From Smithella sp. (GTDB taxonomy: Bacteria; Desulfobacterota; Syntrophia; Syntrophales; Smithellaceae), in the NCBI GenBank assembly GCA_012797505.1, contig JAAZOZ010000172.1, positions 1 through 8,057 on the forward strand: DNA of 8,057 nucleotides, in the 5' to 3' direction. A program made the position numbers and the translations under genes. The notes below the pieces were generated by a model. It saw only the letters and a list, made by a program, of their open reading frames with translations. It did no database searches and was not told where the DNA came from. Positions 1 through 5,731 of this stretch are shown piece after piece (the first letter of the stretch is position 1; the number at the start of each line of letters is the position of its first letter).

Positions 1-440
1 TCGGCATACGCCGCCGAAGGCATCTTCAGCTCTTCCGCCAGTTGCGGGCCCACCTGCGCCGTTTCGCTGTCGGACGTGTAGGCGCCGCACAGGACCAGGT
101 CGCAGCCGGGAACTTCCTTCCGGATGGCCCGGGCCAGCACATACGAAGTGGCATACGTGTCGGAGCCGGCCAGCGCGGCGTCACAGATCAAAACGGCGCG
201 GTCGGCGCCCATGGCCAGCGCTTCGCGCAGCACCTCTTCGGCCGCCGGGGGCCCCATCGTGATCGCCGTGATGAACGCGCCGTACCTTTCCCGAAGCTGG
301 AGCGCCGCTTCCACCGCGTGTTTGCAGGCGGGATTCATCATGCCCGCCGCCAGATCGCGCCTCAGCGTGCCGGTTTCTTCATCCCAGGGCAGTTCGGTGA
401 CCATCGGCACCTGTTTCATGCAAACAACAATCTTCAGCAT
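1..440 (-). CDS. etfB: Electron transfer flavoprotein beta subunit, 3' end missing
   Basis: EtfB pairs with EtfA to form the flavoprotein that takes electrons from acyl-CoA dehydrogenases in the cytoplasm. The reading frame starts at the ATG at 440-438 and gives 146 residues before the window edge. Family features seen are the N-terminus MLKIVVCMKQVP, the block MGPPAAEEVLREALAMGADR at about residues 62-81 followed by GSDTYAT (92-98), and SDSETAQVGPQLAEEL (123-138), which matches the usual EtfB nucleotide-binding region. The start lies 6 nt after the stop of the acyl-CoA dehydrogenase, so the two are almost certainly co-transcribed and probably translationally coupled; no strong Shine-Dalgarno is visible in the gap. 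EtfA would be expected next, outside the window. Whether this is a bifurcating Etf cannot be decided without the rest of the operon. Confidence 0.93.
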   Translation of the reverse strand, partial: MLKIVVCMKQVPMVTELPWDEETGTLRRDLAAGMMNPACKHAVEAALQLRERYGAFITAITMGPPAAEEVLREALAMGADRAVLICDAALAGSDTYATSYVLARAIRKEVPGCDLVLCGAYTSDSETAQVGPQLAEELKMPSAAYA

Positions 441-446
441 CGTTTC

Positions 447-1598
447 TCACAAAATGGACCGGGACAGGATGGCGCGGGCGATGACCATCCGCTGGATCTC
501 GCTGGTGCCCTCGTAAATCTCCGTCACCCTCGCGTCCCGAAAATACCGCTCCACATCATATTCCTTGCTGTAACCGTAGCCGCCGTGAATCTGAACGGCC
601 AGCGACGAAACCCGGGAAGCGACGCTGCTGCAGTACAGCTTCGCCATGGACGCTTCGCAGCCGAAAGGCATTCCCGCGTCCTTGAGATCGCAGGCGCGGT
701 AAAGCAGAAGACGCGCGGCCATAATCTCCGTGGCCATATCGGCAATATAATTTTGAATGGTCTGCAAAGAAGCGAGCGGCTTTTTGAACTGCTGCCGCTC
801 CCGGGCGTATTTCACCGCCGTTTCCATGGCGCCCTGCGCAATCCCCAACGCCTGGGCGGCCACGCCGAGCCGGCCGTTGTCCAGCGTGGCCAGGCCGATC
901 TTCATGCCGTCCCCGAGTTTCCCCAGCAGGTTTTCTTCCGGCACGGGACAGTCTTCAAAAAACAGAGAGGAAACCGGATTGGCGCGCATGCCGCAGAGAT
1001 CTTCGCGCTCCCCCCTCAGAAATCCGGGGAATTTGCTTTCGACAATAAATACACTGCTTTGCAGTTTGTGCTCCGGCGATGAGGTGAGCGCAAAAATCAG
1101 CGCCACGTCGCAGACGCCGCCGTTGGTCACAAAAATTTTTGTGCCGTTCAAAATGTAGTTCGATCCCTGTTTGACGGCGGTGGTCTCGACGCTCCCCGCA
1201 TCGGAACCCGCATTGGCCTCCGTCAGACTGAACGCGCCGATCGCGTTTCCCGAGGCGAGCGCGGGCAGATAGCTTTCCTTCTGGCGGGCAGTGGCAAAAC
1301 GCAGGAGTGGATACACCGCCACGCCGTTGTGGACGGTTACGCACAGCCCCACCGCCGCGCAGACGCGGGAGAGTTCTTCCACCACAATGGCGGCGCTGAC
1401 CGAATCCAGCTCCGCGCCGCCGTATGCTTTCGGCGTCTGAAGACCGAAGTAATGGAGTCCGCTCATCTTCGCAATGACGTCGCGGGGAAAGATCCTCTGC
1501 TGATCAATTTCGGCAGCAATCGGCGCCAGCTCCGCTTCTGCGAAACTGCGCGTGGAGGCGCGGATCAGCTTATGCTTCATGCACGGATTATACTGCAA
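447..1598 (-). CDS. Acyl-CoA dehydrogenase (short-chain type), TTG start proposed
   Basis: FAD-dependent alpha,beta-dehydrogenation of an acyl-CoA thioester, passing electrons to the adjacent Etf. With the proposed start the protein has 383 residues, the normal family length. Seen: SLTEANAGSDAGS (residues 124-136), close to the first family signature; QIHGGYGY plus E, R and D at the spacing of the second signature (336-355); and IYEGTSEIQR (361-370), with Glu363 in the position of the catalytic base of short-chain and butyryl-CoA dehydrogenases. The TTG at 1598 is preferred because GGGAGAGG lies just upstream and MQYN...HKLIR aligns with the usual MDFN...HKLIR N-terminus. The ATG at 1580 (377 residues) is an alternative. 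The longer open frame to 1667 is unlikely because that TTG is inside the predicted -35 box. The substrate is not determinable: short-chain fatty acyl-CoA, branched-chain or an aromatic-derived acyl-CoA are all possible. Confidence 0.93.
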   Translation of the reverse strand: MQYNPCMKHKLIRASTRSFAEAELAPIAAEIDQQRIFPRDVIAKMSGLHYFGLQTPKAYGGAELDSVSAAIVVEELSRVCAAVGLCVTVHNGVAVYPLLRFATARQKESYLPALASGNAIGAFSLTEANAGSDAGSVETTAVKQGSNYILNGTKIFVTNGGVCDVALIFALTSSPEHKLQSSVFIVESKFPGFLRGEREDLCGMRANPVSSLFFEDCPVPEENLLGKLGDGMKIGLATLDNGRLGVAAQALGIAQGAMETAVKYARERQQFKKPLASLQTIQNYIADMATEIMAARLLLYRACDLKDAGMPFGCEASMAKLYCSSVASRVSSLAVQIHGGYGYSKEYDVERYFRDARVTEIYEGTSEIQRMVIARAILSRSIL

Positions 1599-1640
1599 TA
1601 TTCCTCTCCCGGAAAAAACTCCAGAATGTTTGAAGTCTCT

Positions 1641-1667
1641 CTTATAAATTAATACCTTAACTGTCAA
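1641..1667 (-). promoter_or_regulatory. Sigma70-type promoter for acyl-CoA dehydrogenase-etfB operon
   Basis: On the minus strand a perfect TTGACA (1667-1662) is followed after 15 nt by TATAAG (1646-1641). The spacer is 2 nt shorter than ideal, but shifted -10 readings (TAAGAG) would give 17. Predicted transcription starts about 35 nt before the proposed TTG start codon. Confidence 0.5.
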
Positions 1668-1746
1668 GATGAATACTGCCCGCCGACGGGTTCAGGTCCA
1701 TGAAAAAATTTGATTTTGATGAAAGATCGAGCCCCAAAAATAATGA

Positions 1747-1775
1747 TTGACATCCGGAGTCACTTTGCATATGTT
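1747..1775 (+). promoter_or_regulatory. Sigma70-type promoter for the 3D-domain protein gene
   Basis: TTGACA (1747-1752), a 17-nt spacer and TATGTT (1770-1775). This is a near-consensus promoter. Its predicted start near 1782 would leave an untranslated leader of about 200 nt before the ATG at 1986. Confidence 0.65.
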
Positions 1776-1782
1776 TCGCCCA

Positions 1783-1985
1783 ACTCAAATCTTGTTCTTA
1801 TCTTCAGTCTGTTATTTCTCGCTATTTATCGGGACTCGCCAAAATCAGGCAATAAGGACACATCGACATATCCCACTCTCGTCAAGGAGAGTGTTTACAT
1901 AGAGGAGCTACGGGTAGGCAAAGGTAGCCATAACCCAATCTGTGCAAAAGAGCGATTCGGCTCTTTTCAACACAAGGAGGTCATT
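1783..1985 (+). promoter_or_regulatory. Long structured 5' leader, possible cis-regulatory RNA
   Basis: No coding sequence is convincing here: the open frame upstream of 1986 lacks a ribosome site and is only an extension of the 3D-protein frame. Three structures are visible. The first is a 7-bp stem, CACTCTC with GAGAGTG (1874-1893, 6-nt loop). The second is a nested region at 1907-1936, where GGGT/ACCC and GGC/GCC pairing competes with GCTAC (1907-1911) pairing to GTAGC (1924-1928). The third is a stem of 8 bp plus 4 bp at 1941-1974 (AAAAGAGC/GCTCTTTT, closed by TGTG/CACA), ending directly before the Shine-Dalgarno AAGGAGG. Mutually exclusive stems and a stem abutting the ribosome site are what a riboswitch or attenuator would show. 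I cannot match it securely to a known class. Confidence 0.45.
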
Positions 1986-2411
1986 ATGACAAGAATAAAC
2001 CTATTAGTAGCAAAAGTGGTGCTTTTAGGAATCTGCATCTGGTGTGTTTCTTCCGGCAGTGTATGGGCGGAAGAAATCAAAATATCGGTAACCGCGTACA
2101 CGTTGAAGGAGTGTTTCCACAACAAAGGCGTAACCGCTTCCGGAGAACCCGTCAGAAAAGGCATCGTGGCCGTCTCCCGGGATCTGGAACGAAAAGGATT
2201 GACATTAGGAACCAAAATTCAAATCGGCAATATGGGGACTTTCGTCATCAAGGACCGGATGAATCGCAGGAAAAAGGGAAACATCGACATTTACATGACA
2301 TCATACACAGACGCACTAAAATTTGGAAAACAGAAATACACGTTGGTTCGAAAGCAGAGAGCGTCCGCTCTCCCGGAGAATCAAAAGCAGTATGTCTGGG
2401 CTCTGAATTAA
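1986..2411 (+). CDS. Secreted 3D (Asp-Asp-Asp) domain protein
   Basis: A protein of 141 residues. Residues 1-28 form a signal peptide: a charged start (MTR), a hydrophobic core (LLVAKVVLLGICIWCV) and a VWA cleavage site before EEIKIS. The rest is a compact 3D domain, the double-psi barrel fold shared with MltA lytic transglycosylases and Bacillus YuiC/YabE-type proteins. It contains VTAYTLKEC (35-43), TASGEPVRKGIVAVSRD (50-66), LGTKIQIGNMGTFVIKD (74-90), GNIDIYM (98-104) and ALKFG (110-114). Asp66, Asp90 and Asp101 are likely the three aspartates that name the family. By family, it probably acts on peptidoglycan in the envelope; activity is inferred. The start is fixed by AAGGAGG with 5-nt spacing to ATG 1986. 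It is monocistronic, with its own promoter and an unusually long leader. It lacks the LysM, G5 or SH3 domains that often accompany this domain. Confidence 0.85.
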   Translation: MTRINLLVAKVVLLGICIWCVSSGSVWAEEIKISVTAYTLKECFHNKGVTASGEPVRKGIVAVSRDLERKGLTLGTKIQIGNMGTFVIKDRMNRRKKGNIDIYMTSYTDALKFGKQKYTLVRKQRASALPENQKQYVWALN

Positions 2412-2435
2412 CGGCGGGTCAACCGCAGCACAAGG

Positions 2436-2470
2436 CCATCCGGGGGTATGAGCTCCTCACCCCCGGATGG
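2436..2470. terminator. Strong 12-bp hairpin after the 3D-domain gene
   Basis: CCATCCGGGGGT (2436-2447) pairs perfectly with ACCCCCGGATGG (2459-2470) around an 11-nt loop, 25 nt after the stop codon. No T-run follows on either strand, so it is not a canonical intrinsic terminator. It may protect the 3' end or act with Rho. Confidence 0.45.
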
Positions 2471-2606
2471 CAAAAACCCTGAATCACTCGCATCTTCAAC
2501 ACGCTCCCCTGAAAGACCAAATTAAGGGCGGTTCTGTTTTTCATAGACTGGCCCATTGGAAACTCATAGAATGCCCCGCCATCACTGTTTTCGGGGGGTC
2601 ATCCAT

Positions 2607-2774
2607 ATGCGTAAAATCTTTGTGTTTGCCTTCATTGCCGCAAGTCTTGTGTTCGCCACATCCCAAATCGCAGGCGCCGCCGACACTCAGTTCATTCTCA
2701 TTCCGCCGCAGACGTTGATCGCCTGGCAGGTGATGTTTTTCGCCAGATCGGAGCAAAGAAACAGCGCCATGTAG
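2607..2774 (+). pseudogene. Signal-peptide ORF running into the SDR gene antisense; likely truncated secreted protein
   Basis: A 55-codon frame starts at ATG 2607 with a G-rich run (GGGGGGT, 2595-2601) 5 nt upstream. The first 26 residues are a convincing signal peptide: MRK, then FVFAFIAASLVFA, then an AGAA cleavage region. Only about 80 nt of this lie outside the neighbouring gene. From 2687 onward the frame is the antisense of the dehydrogenase 3' end and the residues no longer look like a secreted domain. The simplest reading is the surviving 5' end of an exported-protein gene whose remainder was lost in a rearrangement that placed the dehydrogenase gene here. A genuine short secreted peptide overlapping its convergent neighbour is the alternative. 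The mature part has no recognisable family. Confidence 0.35.
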
Positions 2775-3484
2775 CCGATATCCTCGCCGGACTGAAATCG
2801 CCGCAACGGGATGGATTTCCGCAGATTCTCTCTTAACACATCCTGCGATTTTCCGGAGTACCGGGACATCTGCTGAATCAGGCCACCGCCCTGTTTTTCC
2901 CCCAGCCCCGTCTCAATGAGGCCGGGGCAGATCCCGTTGACATTGATGTTGTGCCGCGCGGCCGCCAGGCCGATGCTCTGGGTCAGGCCGAGCAGTCCGA
3001 ATTTCGACGACGAATAATGAGCAAAAAAGTCGCTGCCCATCCGGGAGGAAGCCGAGAGGATATTCACGATTTTGCCTTCTTTGCGCGGAATCATCTGCCG
3101 GAGAACCGCCTGGCAGCAGTTGTGCACGCTGATCAGGTTGACTTCCAGAATGCTTCGAAATTCATCATCCGTCGATTCCATGTACGGCTTGTTGTAGGAT
3201 ATTCCGGCGCAGTTGATGAGATGGTCGATTTTGCCGTTCTCCTTGACCATCCGATCAACCAGCGCGTAAATTTCTTCATTTTGGGTCACGTCCAGTCCGA
3301 CAGCCTCCGCCTGCAAACCTTCCGCCCGCAACTGTCCGGCTTTTGCTTTTGCGTTTTCCATTTCCAGATCCGCCACATAAACCCTGGCGCCGGCTTTCGC
3401 GAACACATCCGCGATGCCCCCGCCGATTCCCCCGCCGGCGCCCGTGATCAGCGTCACCCGGCCGGTCATGTCTATTCCGATCAT
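2687..3484 (-). CDS. Short-chain dehydrogenase/reductase (classical SDR)
   Basis: NAD(P)-dependent oxidoreductase of 265 residues, the usual classical SDR length. Numbered from the ATG at 3484: the cofactor loop TGAGGGIG (14-21); Asp39 at the end of the second strand, which usually favours NAD over NADP; NCAG (91-94); Asn116 in EVNLISV; and the triad Ser144, Tyr157 and Lys161 (YSSSK), with NVNGICPG (182-189) following. The ATG at 3484 is preferred to the one at 3490 because the Shine-Dalgarno GGGGAGG lies 8 nt before the former but only 2 nt before the latter. The substrate is unknown; beta-ketoacyl or 3-hydroxyacyl-CoA, sugar and alcohol substrates all occur in this family. A small Cys-rich frame lies directly upstream. 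The 3' end is convergent with, and overlaps, a truncated secreted-protein frame. Confidence 0.9.
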   Translation of the reverse strand: MIGIDMTGRVTLITGAGGGIGGGIADVFAKAGARVYVADLEMENAKAKAGQLRAEGLQAEAVGLDVTQNEEIYALVDRMVKENGKIDHLINCAGISYNKPYMESTDDEFRSILEVNLISVHNCCQAVLRQMIPRKEGKIVNILSASSRMGSDFFAHYSSSKFGLLGLTQSIGLAAARHNINVNGICPGLIETGLGEKQGGGLIQQMSRYSGKSQDVLRENLRKSIPLRRFQSGEDIGYMALFLCSDLAKNITCQAINVCGGMRMN

Positions 3485-3486
3485 CG

Positions 3487-3705
3487 TCATTGCCTCCCCG
3501 ACACGTTAGGATTTACGGTTTCAATGGGCTTACAACCAAGCCCCGCGATCCAATCTTTCCACGCCTCATAAGATTTGTATTTCTCTGATGATGCCGGGCA
3601 AATCATACAACCGAATACATTGCAAGAAGAATGAATGAAACCCTTTGCGAAAATATCCTTATCATCATTGCCCTGTCGGCATTGTGTGACGCGCTCAAAG
3701 CGCAA
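3487..3705 (-). CDS. Small Cys-rich hypothetical protein or gene remnant
   Basis: A 72-codon frame opening at a TTG (3705) with no visible Shine-Dalgarno. It stays open only 9 codons further upstream, to a TGA at 3735-3733. Its stop overlaps the ATG at 3490 as ATGA, the arrangement of translationally coupled genes. The middle reads HSSCNVFGCMICP, giving a Cys-x4-Cys-x2-Cys-Pro cluster followed by a charged, Trp-containing segment (YKSYEAWKDWIAGLGCKP). Such a cluster could bind zinc or an iron-sulfur centre. A resemblance to the C-terminal GC-x2-CP motif of PAPS-reductase-family proteins is possible but too short to rely on. The poor start and abrupt upstream end suggest a 5'-truncated gene. 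I do not recognise the family. Confidence 0.3.
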   Translation of the reverse strand: MRFERVTQCRQGNDDKDIFAKGFIHSSCNVFGCMICPASSEKYKSYEAWKDWIAGLGCKPIETVNPNVSGRQ

Positions 3706-3865
3706 ATATAAGACAAGAAGTGGACAATTGAATCATTCTACGCTAAAAAATGAATGAGCAAAGACAGCGGCAAACGCTTGAGCAGGTTTTGAAAGGTTTC
3801 AGGACTCTTTCGCCGGATTCTCTCTGAAAACATGGAAGTATGCAACGAAAGGATTGTAAAATTTC

Positions 3866-5008
3866 ATGAACGGTCGTTTAGCTCCCGAATCGATATCGCT
3901 GCTGTTAAAGCCCGCCTCCAGCCTGTGCAATCTTGCCTGCGACTATTGCTTCTACCGGCGGACGGAGGAGCTTTATCCCGGACACGCAACCAAAATGACC
4001 CGCAAAATTCTGGAGACGGTCATTCGAAAAACCCTGTCCGTCGCTTCCCCTTTCAACAGCTTCTGCTGGCAGGGAGGGGAACCGCTCCTGATGGGAATCG
4101 ATTTTTTCCGGGATGTTGCGGCCTTTCAAAAAAAATACGCCCGGCCGGGACAGATCATTGAAAATTCCCTGCAAACCAACGGCCTGCTGCTGGATGCCCC
4201 GTGGTGCGAGTTTCTCCGCAAAGAAAACTTTCTGGTCGGCGTCAGCCTCGACGGCCCGGCGGAGATCCACAACTTTTACCGGAAAGATTACGCCGGACAC
4301 GGCAGCTTTGACGGCGTCATGCGGGGCATCGGGCTGATGCAAGAGCACGAAGTCTCTTTCAATATCCTGTGCCTGCTTACCGACCAAAACATCCAATCGC
4401 CGCTGAAGCTCTATGATTTTTTCCTACGCAACGGTTTTAAATTCCTTCAATTCATCCATTGTTTTGAAACGAACCCGCAGACAGGGGAGCTGATGCCCTT
4501 TTCCGTTCGGGCGGAAGAAACCGGTGAATTCTATATCAAGCTGTTCGACGAATGGCTCGAAAAAAACTTCTATGATGTTTCCATCCGGTTTTTCGAAGAC
4601 CTGCTTTTGTATCTTGTCGACGGGGTCAAGGCCTCGTGCTGTTATCAGAAAACCTGCTCCAGTTATCTCGTCGTCGAGCACAACGCGGACTGCTATCCCT
4701 GCGACTTTTTCGTATCCGGGGAGTGGAAACTCGGCAACCTGCTGGAGAGCAGGCTTCCGACGCTGATGAACAGCGCCCGGCGATGCTCCTTTGCCAGACT
4801 CAAGTCCGACCGGCCGGAGGAGTGCAAAAACTGCCCCATTGTTTCTTTTTGTATGGGGGACTGCACAAGGTTCAGGTTCCGCCGGGATTCGGGCCATCAA
4901 AATGTCAGTGAGTACTGCGCCGCCATTAAAATGGTTTATCGTCACATGGAGCCGCATCTGCCCGAAATCAAAAACCGCGTTGCCGCTTTCCGCGGCGGGC
5001 GAATGTAA
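3866..5008 (+). CDS. Anaerobic sulfatase-maturating enzyme (radical SAM, SPASM domain)
   Basis: Oxygen-independent conversion of the active-site Cys (or Ser) of a sulfatase to formylglycine, using S-adenosylmethionine and three 4Fe-4S clusters. It has 380 residues, typical for the family. The radical-SAM cluster is CNLACDYC (Cys21, Cys25, Cys28), preceded by the hallmark LLLKPASSLC; WQGGEP is at 68-73. The SPASM cysteines are 258, 264, 276, 279, 320, 323, 329, 333 and 351, with Asp280 after Cys279. From memory, the auxiliary-cluster ligands and catalytic Asp277 of the Clostridium perfringens enzyme fall at these positions with a constant offset of 3, so every key residue appears conserved. 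The start is set by homology; AAGGA lies about 12 nt upstream, a rather long spacing. The gene precedes the module that ends in a CSPSR sulfatase, its obvious substrate. It has no clear promoter of its own. Confidence 0.95.
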   Translation: MNGRLAPESISLLLKPASSLCNLACDYCFYRRTEELYPGHATKMTRKILETVIRKTLSVASPFNSFCWQGGEPLLMGIDFFRDVAAFQKKYARPGQIIENSLQTNGLLLDAPWCEFLRKENFLVGVSLDGPAEIHNFYRKDYAGHGSFDGVMRGIGLMQEHEVSFNILCLLTDQNIQSPLKLYDFFLRNGFKFLQFIHCFETNPQTGELMPFSVRAEETGEFYIKLFDEWLEKNFYDVSIRFFEDLLLYLVDGVKASCCYQKTCSSYLVVEHNADCYPCDFFVSGEWKLGNLLESRLPTLMNSARRCSFARLKSDRPEECKNCPIVSFCMGDCTRFRFRRDSGHQNVSEYCAAIKMVYRHMEPHLPEIKNRVAAFRGGRM

Positions 5009-5025
5009 GTGTGGCCGAAAACCGG

Positions 5026-5054
5026 TTGACACAAAAGGGGGTTGCTTTTATACT
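5026..5054 (+). promoter_or_regulatory. Consensus sigma70 promoter upstream of membrane protein-sulfatase genes
   Basis: TTGACA (5026-5031), a 17-nt spacer and TATACT (5049-5054): 11 of 12 consensus bases at optimal spacing. It starts 18 nt after the maturase stop, so the sulfatase pair can be transcribed independently of the maturase. The predicted start is near 5061. Confidence 0.75.
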
Positions 5055-5074
5055 TCCTCACGCTTTTAAGAATA

Positions 5075-5102
5075 CCGAACCGCCGCGATTCGCGGCGTTC
5101 GG
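5075..5102 (+). promoter_or_regulatory. GC-rich hairpin in the 5' leader of the sulfatase operon
   Basis: CCGAA and CGCCGCG (5075-5087, with one bulged C at 5080) pair with CGCGGCG and TTCGG (5091-5102) around an ATT loop, 12 bp in all. It begins about 14 nt after the predicted transcription start and has no following T-run, so it is more likely a stabilising or regulatory 5' stem than a terminator. Confidence 0.45.
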
Positions 5103-5152
5103 CGGGAGAAAATGATCTCCACCCGTGACCGTGGATTTTTGAGGACCGTTCC

Positions 5153-5731
5153 ATGGAGAAAAAGCCGGTATTCCAGCGAGTCGTTTTTCCCGCAGCGGTT
5201 GTTCTTGCCCTGATGATCGTCTCGGTGAATCTTTACAATGCAAGCCGCTGGTGGGAGCCTCCGATTCTTCAAGCGTTCTTCATTCATCTTTCAGCGCTGG
5301 GCATGTTTGCAAGCATCTGGCTGGGCGCCATGATCGCCAATACCCTGGCCTTCTTCCGGGGCGCAACCTTCGGCGAGCGGCTGCTGGTCTGCCTGGTGAC
5401 CCCGATGGTCTGGGATGCCAAAGTCCTTTTTGATTTCATCGGCATCTTTTCCGGCGCGGAAGTTCTTTATGCCTGCTTCCATGCCGTCATTATGGGCCCG
5501 ATTTTCGTCGCGCTTTTGTGCATGGGAATTTCCGAAATCTGGTGCAGAATCATTTACCGAAGGCGCACCGGCGACCGTTTTGTCAAAATCATGGATTTCA
5601 AATCAGGGCTGGTGCTGATCGTCGGCCTTGTCATGGCCTTCCTTCTGCTTTACAACGGCGGGCACAGTTTCTACTACCTTTACATGGACGTTTACTCCAG
5701 AATTTTCTTAAGTCCGGGAGGCATGCAATGA
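5153..5731 (+). CDS. Multi-pass membrane protein of unknown function, coupled to sulfatase
   Basis: A 192-residue hydrophobic protein that I do not recognise. Likely membrane segments are at about residues 8-27, 40-67, 103-125 and 152-171, with a moderately hydrophobic stretch at 76-99 that may be a further or re-entrant segment. A basic loop (YRRRTGDRFVK, about 135-145) lies before the last segment and suggests a cytoplasmic loop there. Polar residues sit within or beside hydrophobic segments (His45, Asp88 and Asp94, His109, Glu127). The start has GAGGA 7 nt upstream of ATG 5153. The stop overlaps the sulfatase start (ATGA), so the two proteins are probably made together. Possible roles include a membrane anchor, sulfate or substrate transport, or export assistance for the sulfatase; none is shown by the sequence. 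No signal peptidase site is evident. Confidence 0.8.
   Translation: MEKKPVFQRVVFPAAVVLALMIVSVNLYNASRWWEPPILQAFFIHLSALGMFASIWLGAMIANTLAFFRGATFGERLLVCLVTPMVWDAKVLFDFIGIFSGAEVLYACFHAVIMGPIFVALLCMGISEIWCRIIYRRRTGDRFVKIMDFKSGLVLIVGLVMAFLLLYNGGHSFYYLYMDVYSRIFLSPGGMQ

Noticed and set aside
42..1082. Long plus-strand frames opposite etfB and the acyl-CoA dehydrogenase
   Set aside because: They are antisense shadows in GC-rich coding DNA, rich in Arg, Gly and His and lacking family motifs, whereas the minus-strand proteins carry full family signatures.
1710..1985. N-terminal extension of the 3D-domain protein
   Set aside because: It would place 92 residues before a perfect signal peptide and contains the promoter; AAGGAGG at 1975-1980 fixes the start at 1986.
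3750..3827. 25-codon frame (MNEQRQRQTLEQVLK, then GFRTLSPDSL) before the maturase, possible leader peptide
   Set aside because: No Shine-Dalgarno, no attenuator-like stems or codon runs after it, and such short frames are common by chance. It could be a gene remnant but cannot be supported.
5518..5727. N-terminal extension of the sulfatase to an upstream ATG at 5518
   Set aside because: The extension overlaps the membrane-protein gene in another frame and would bury the twin-arginine signal in the interior; ATG 5728 has a ribosome site and the ATGA overlap.
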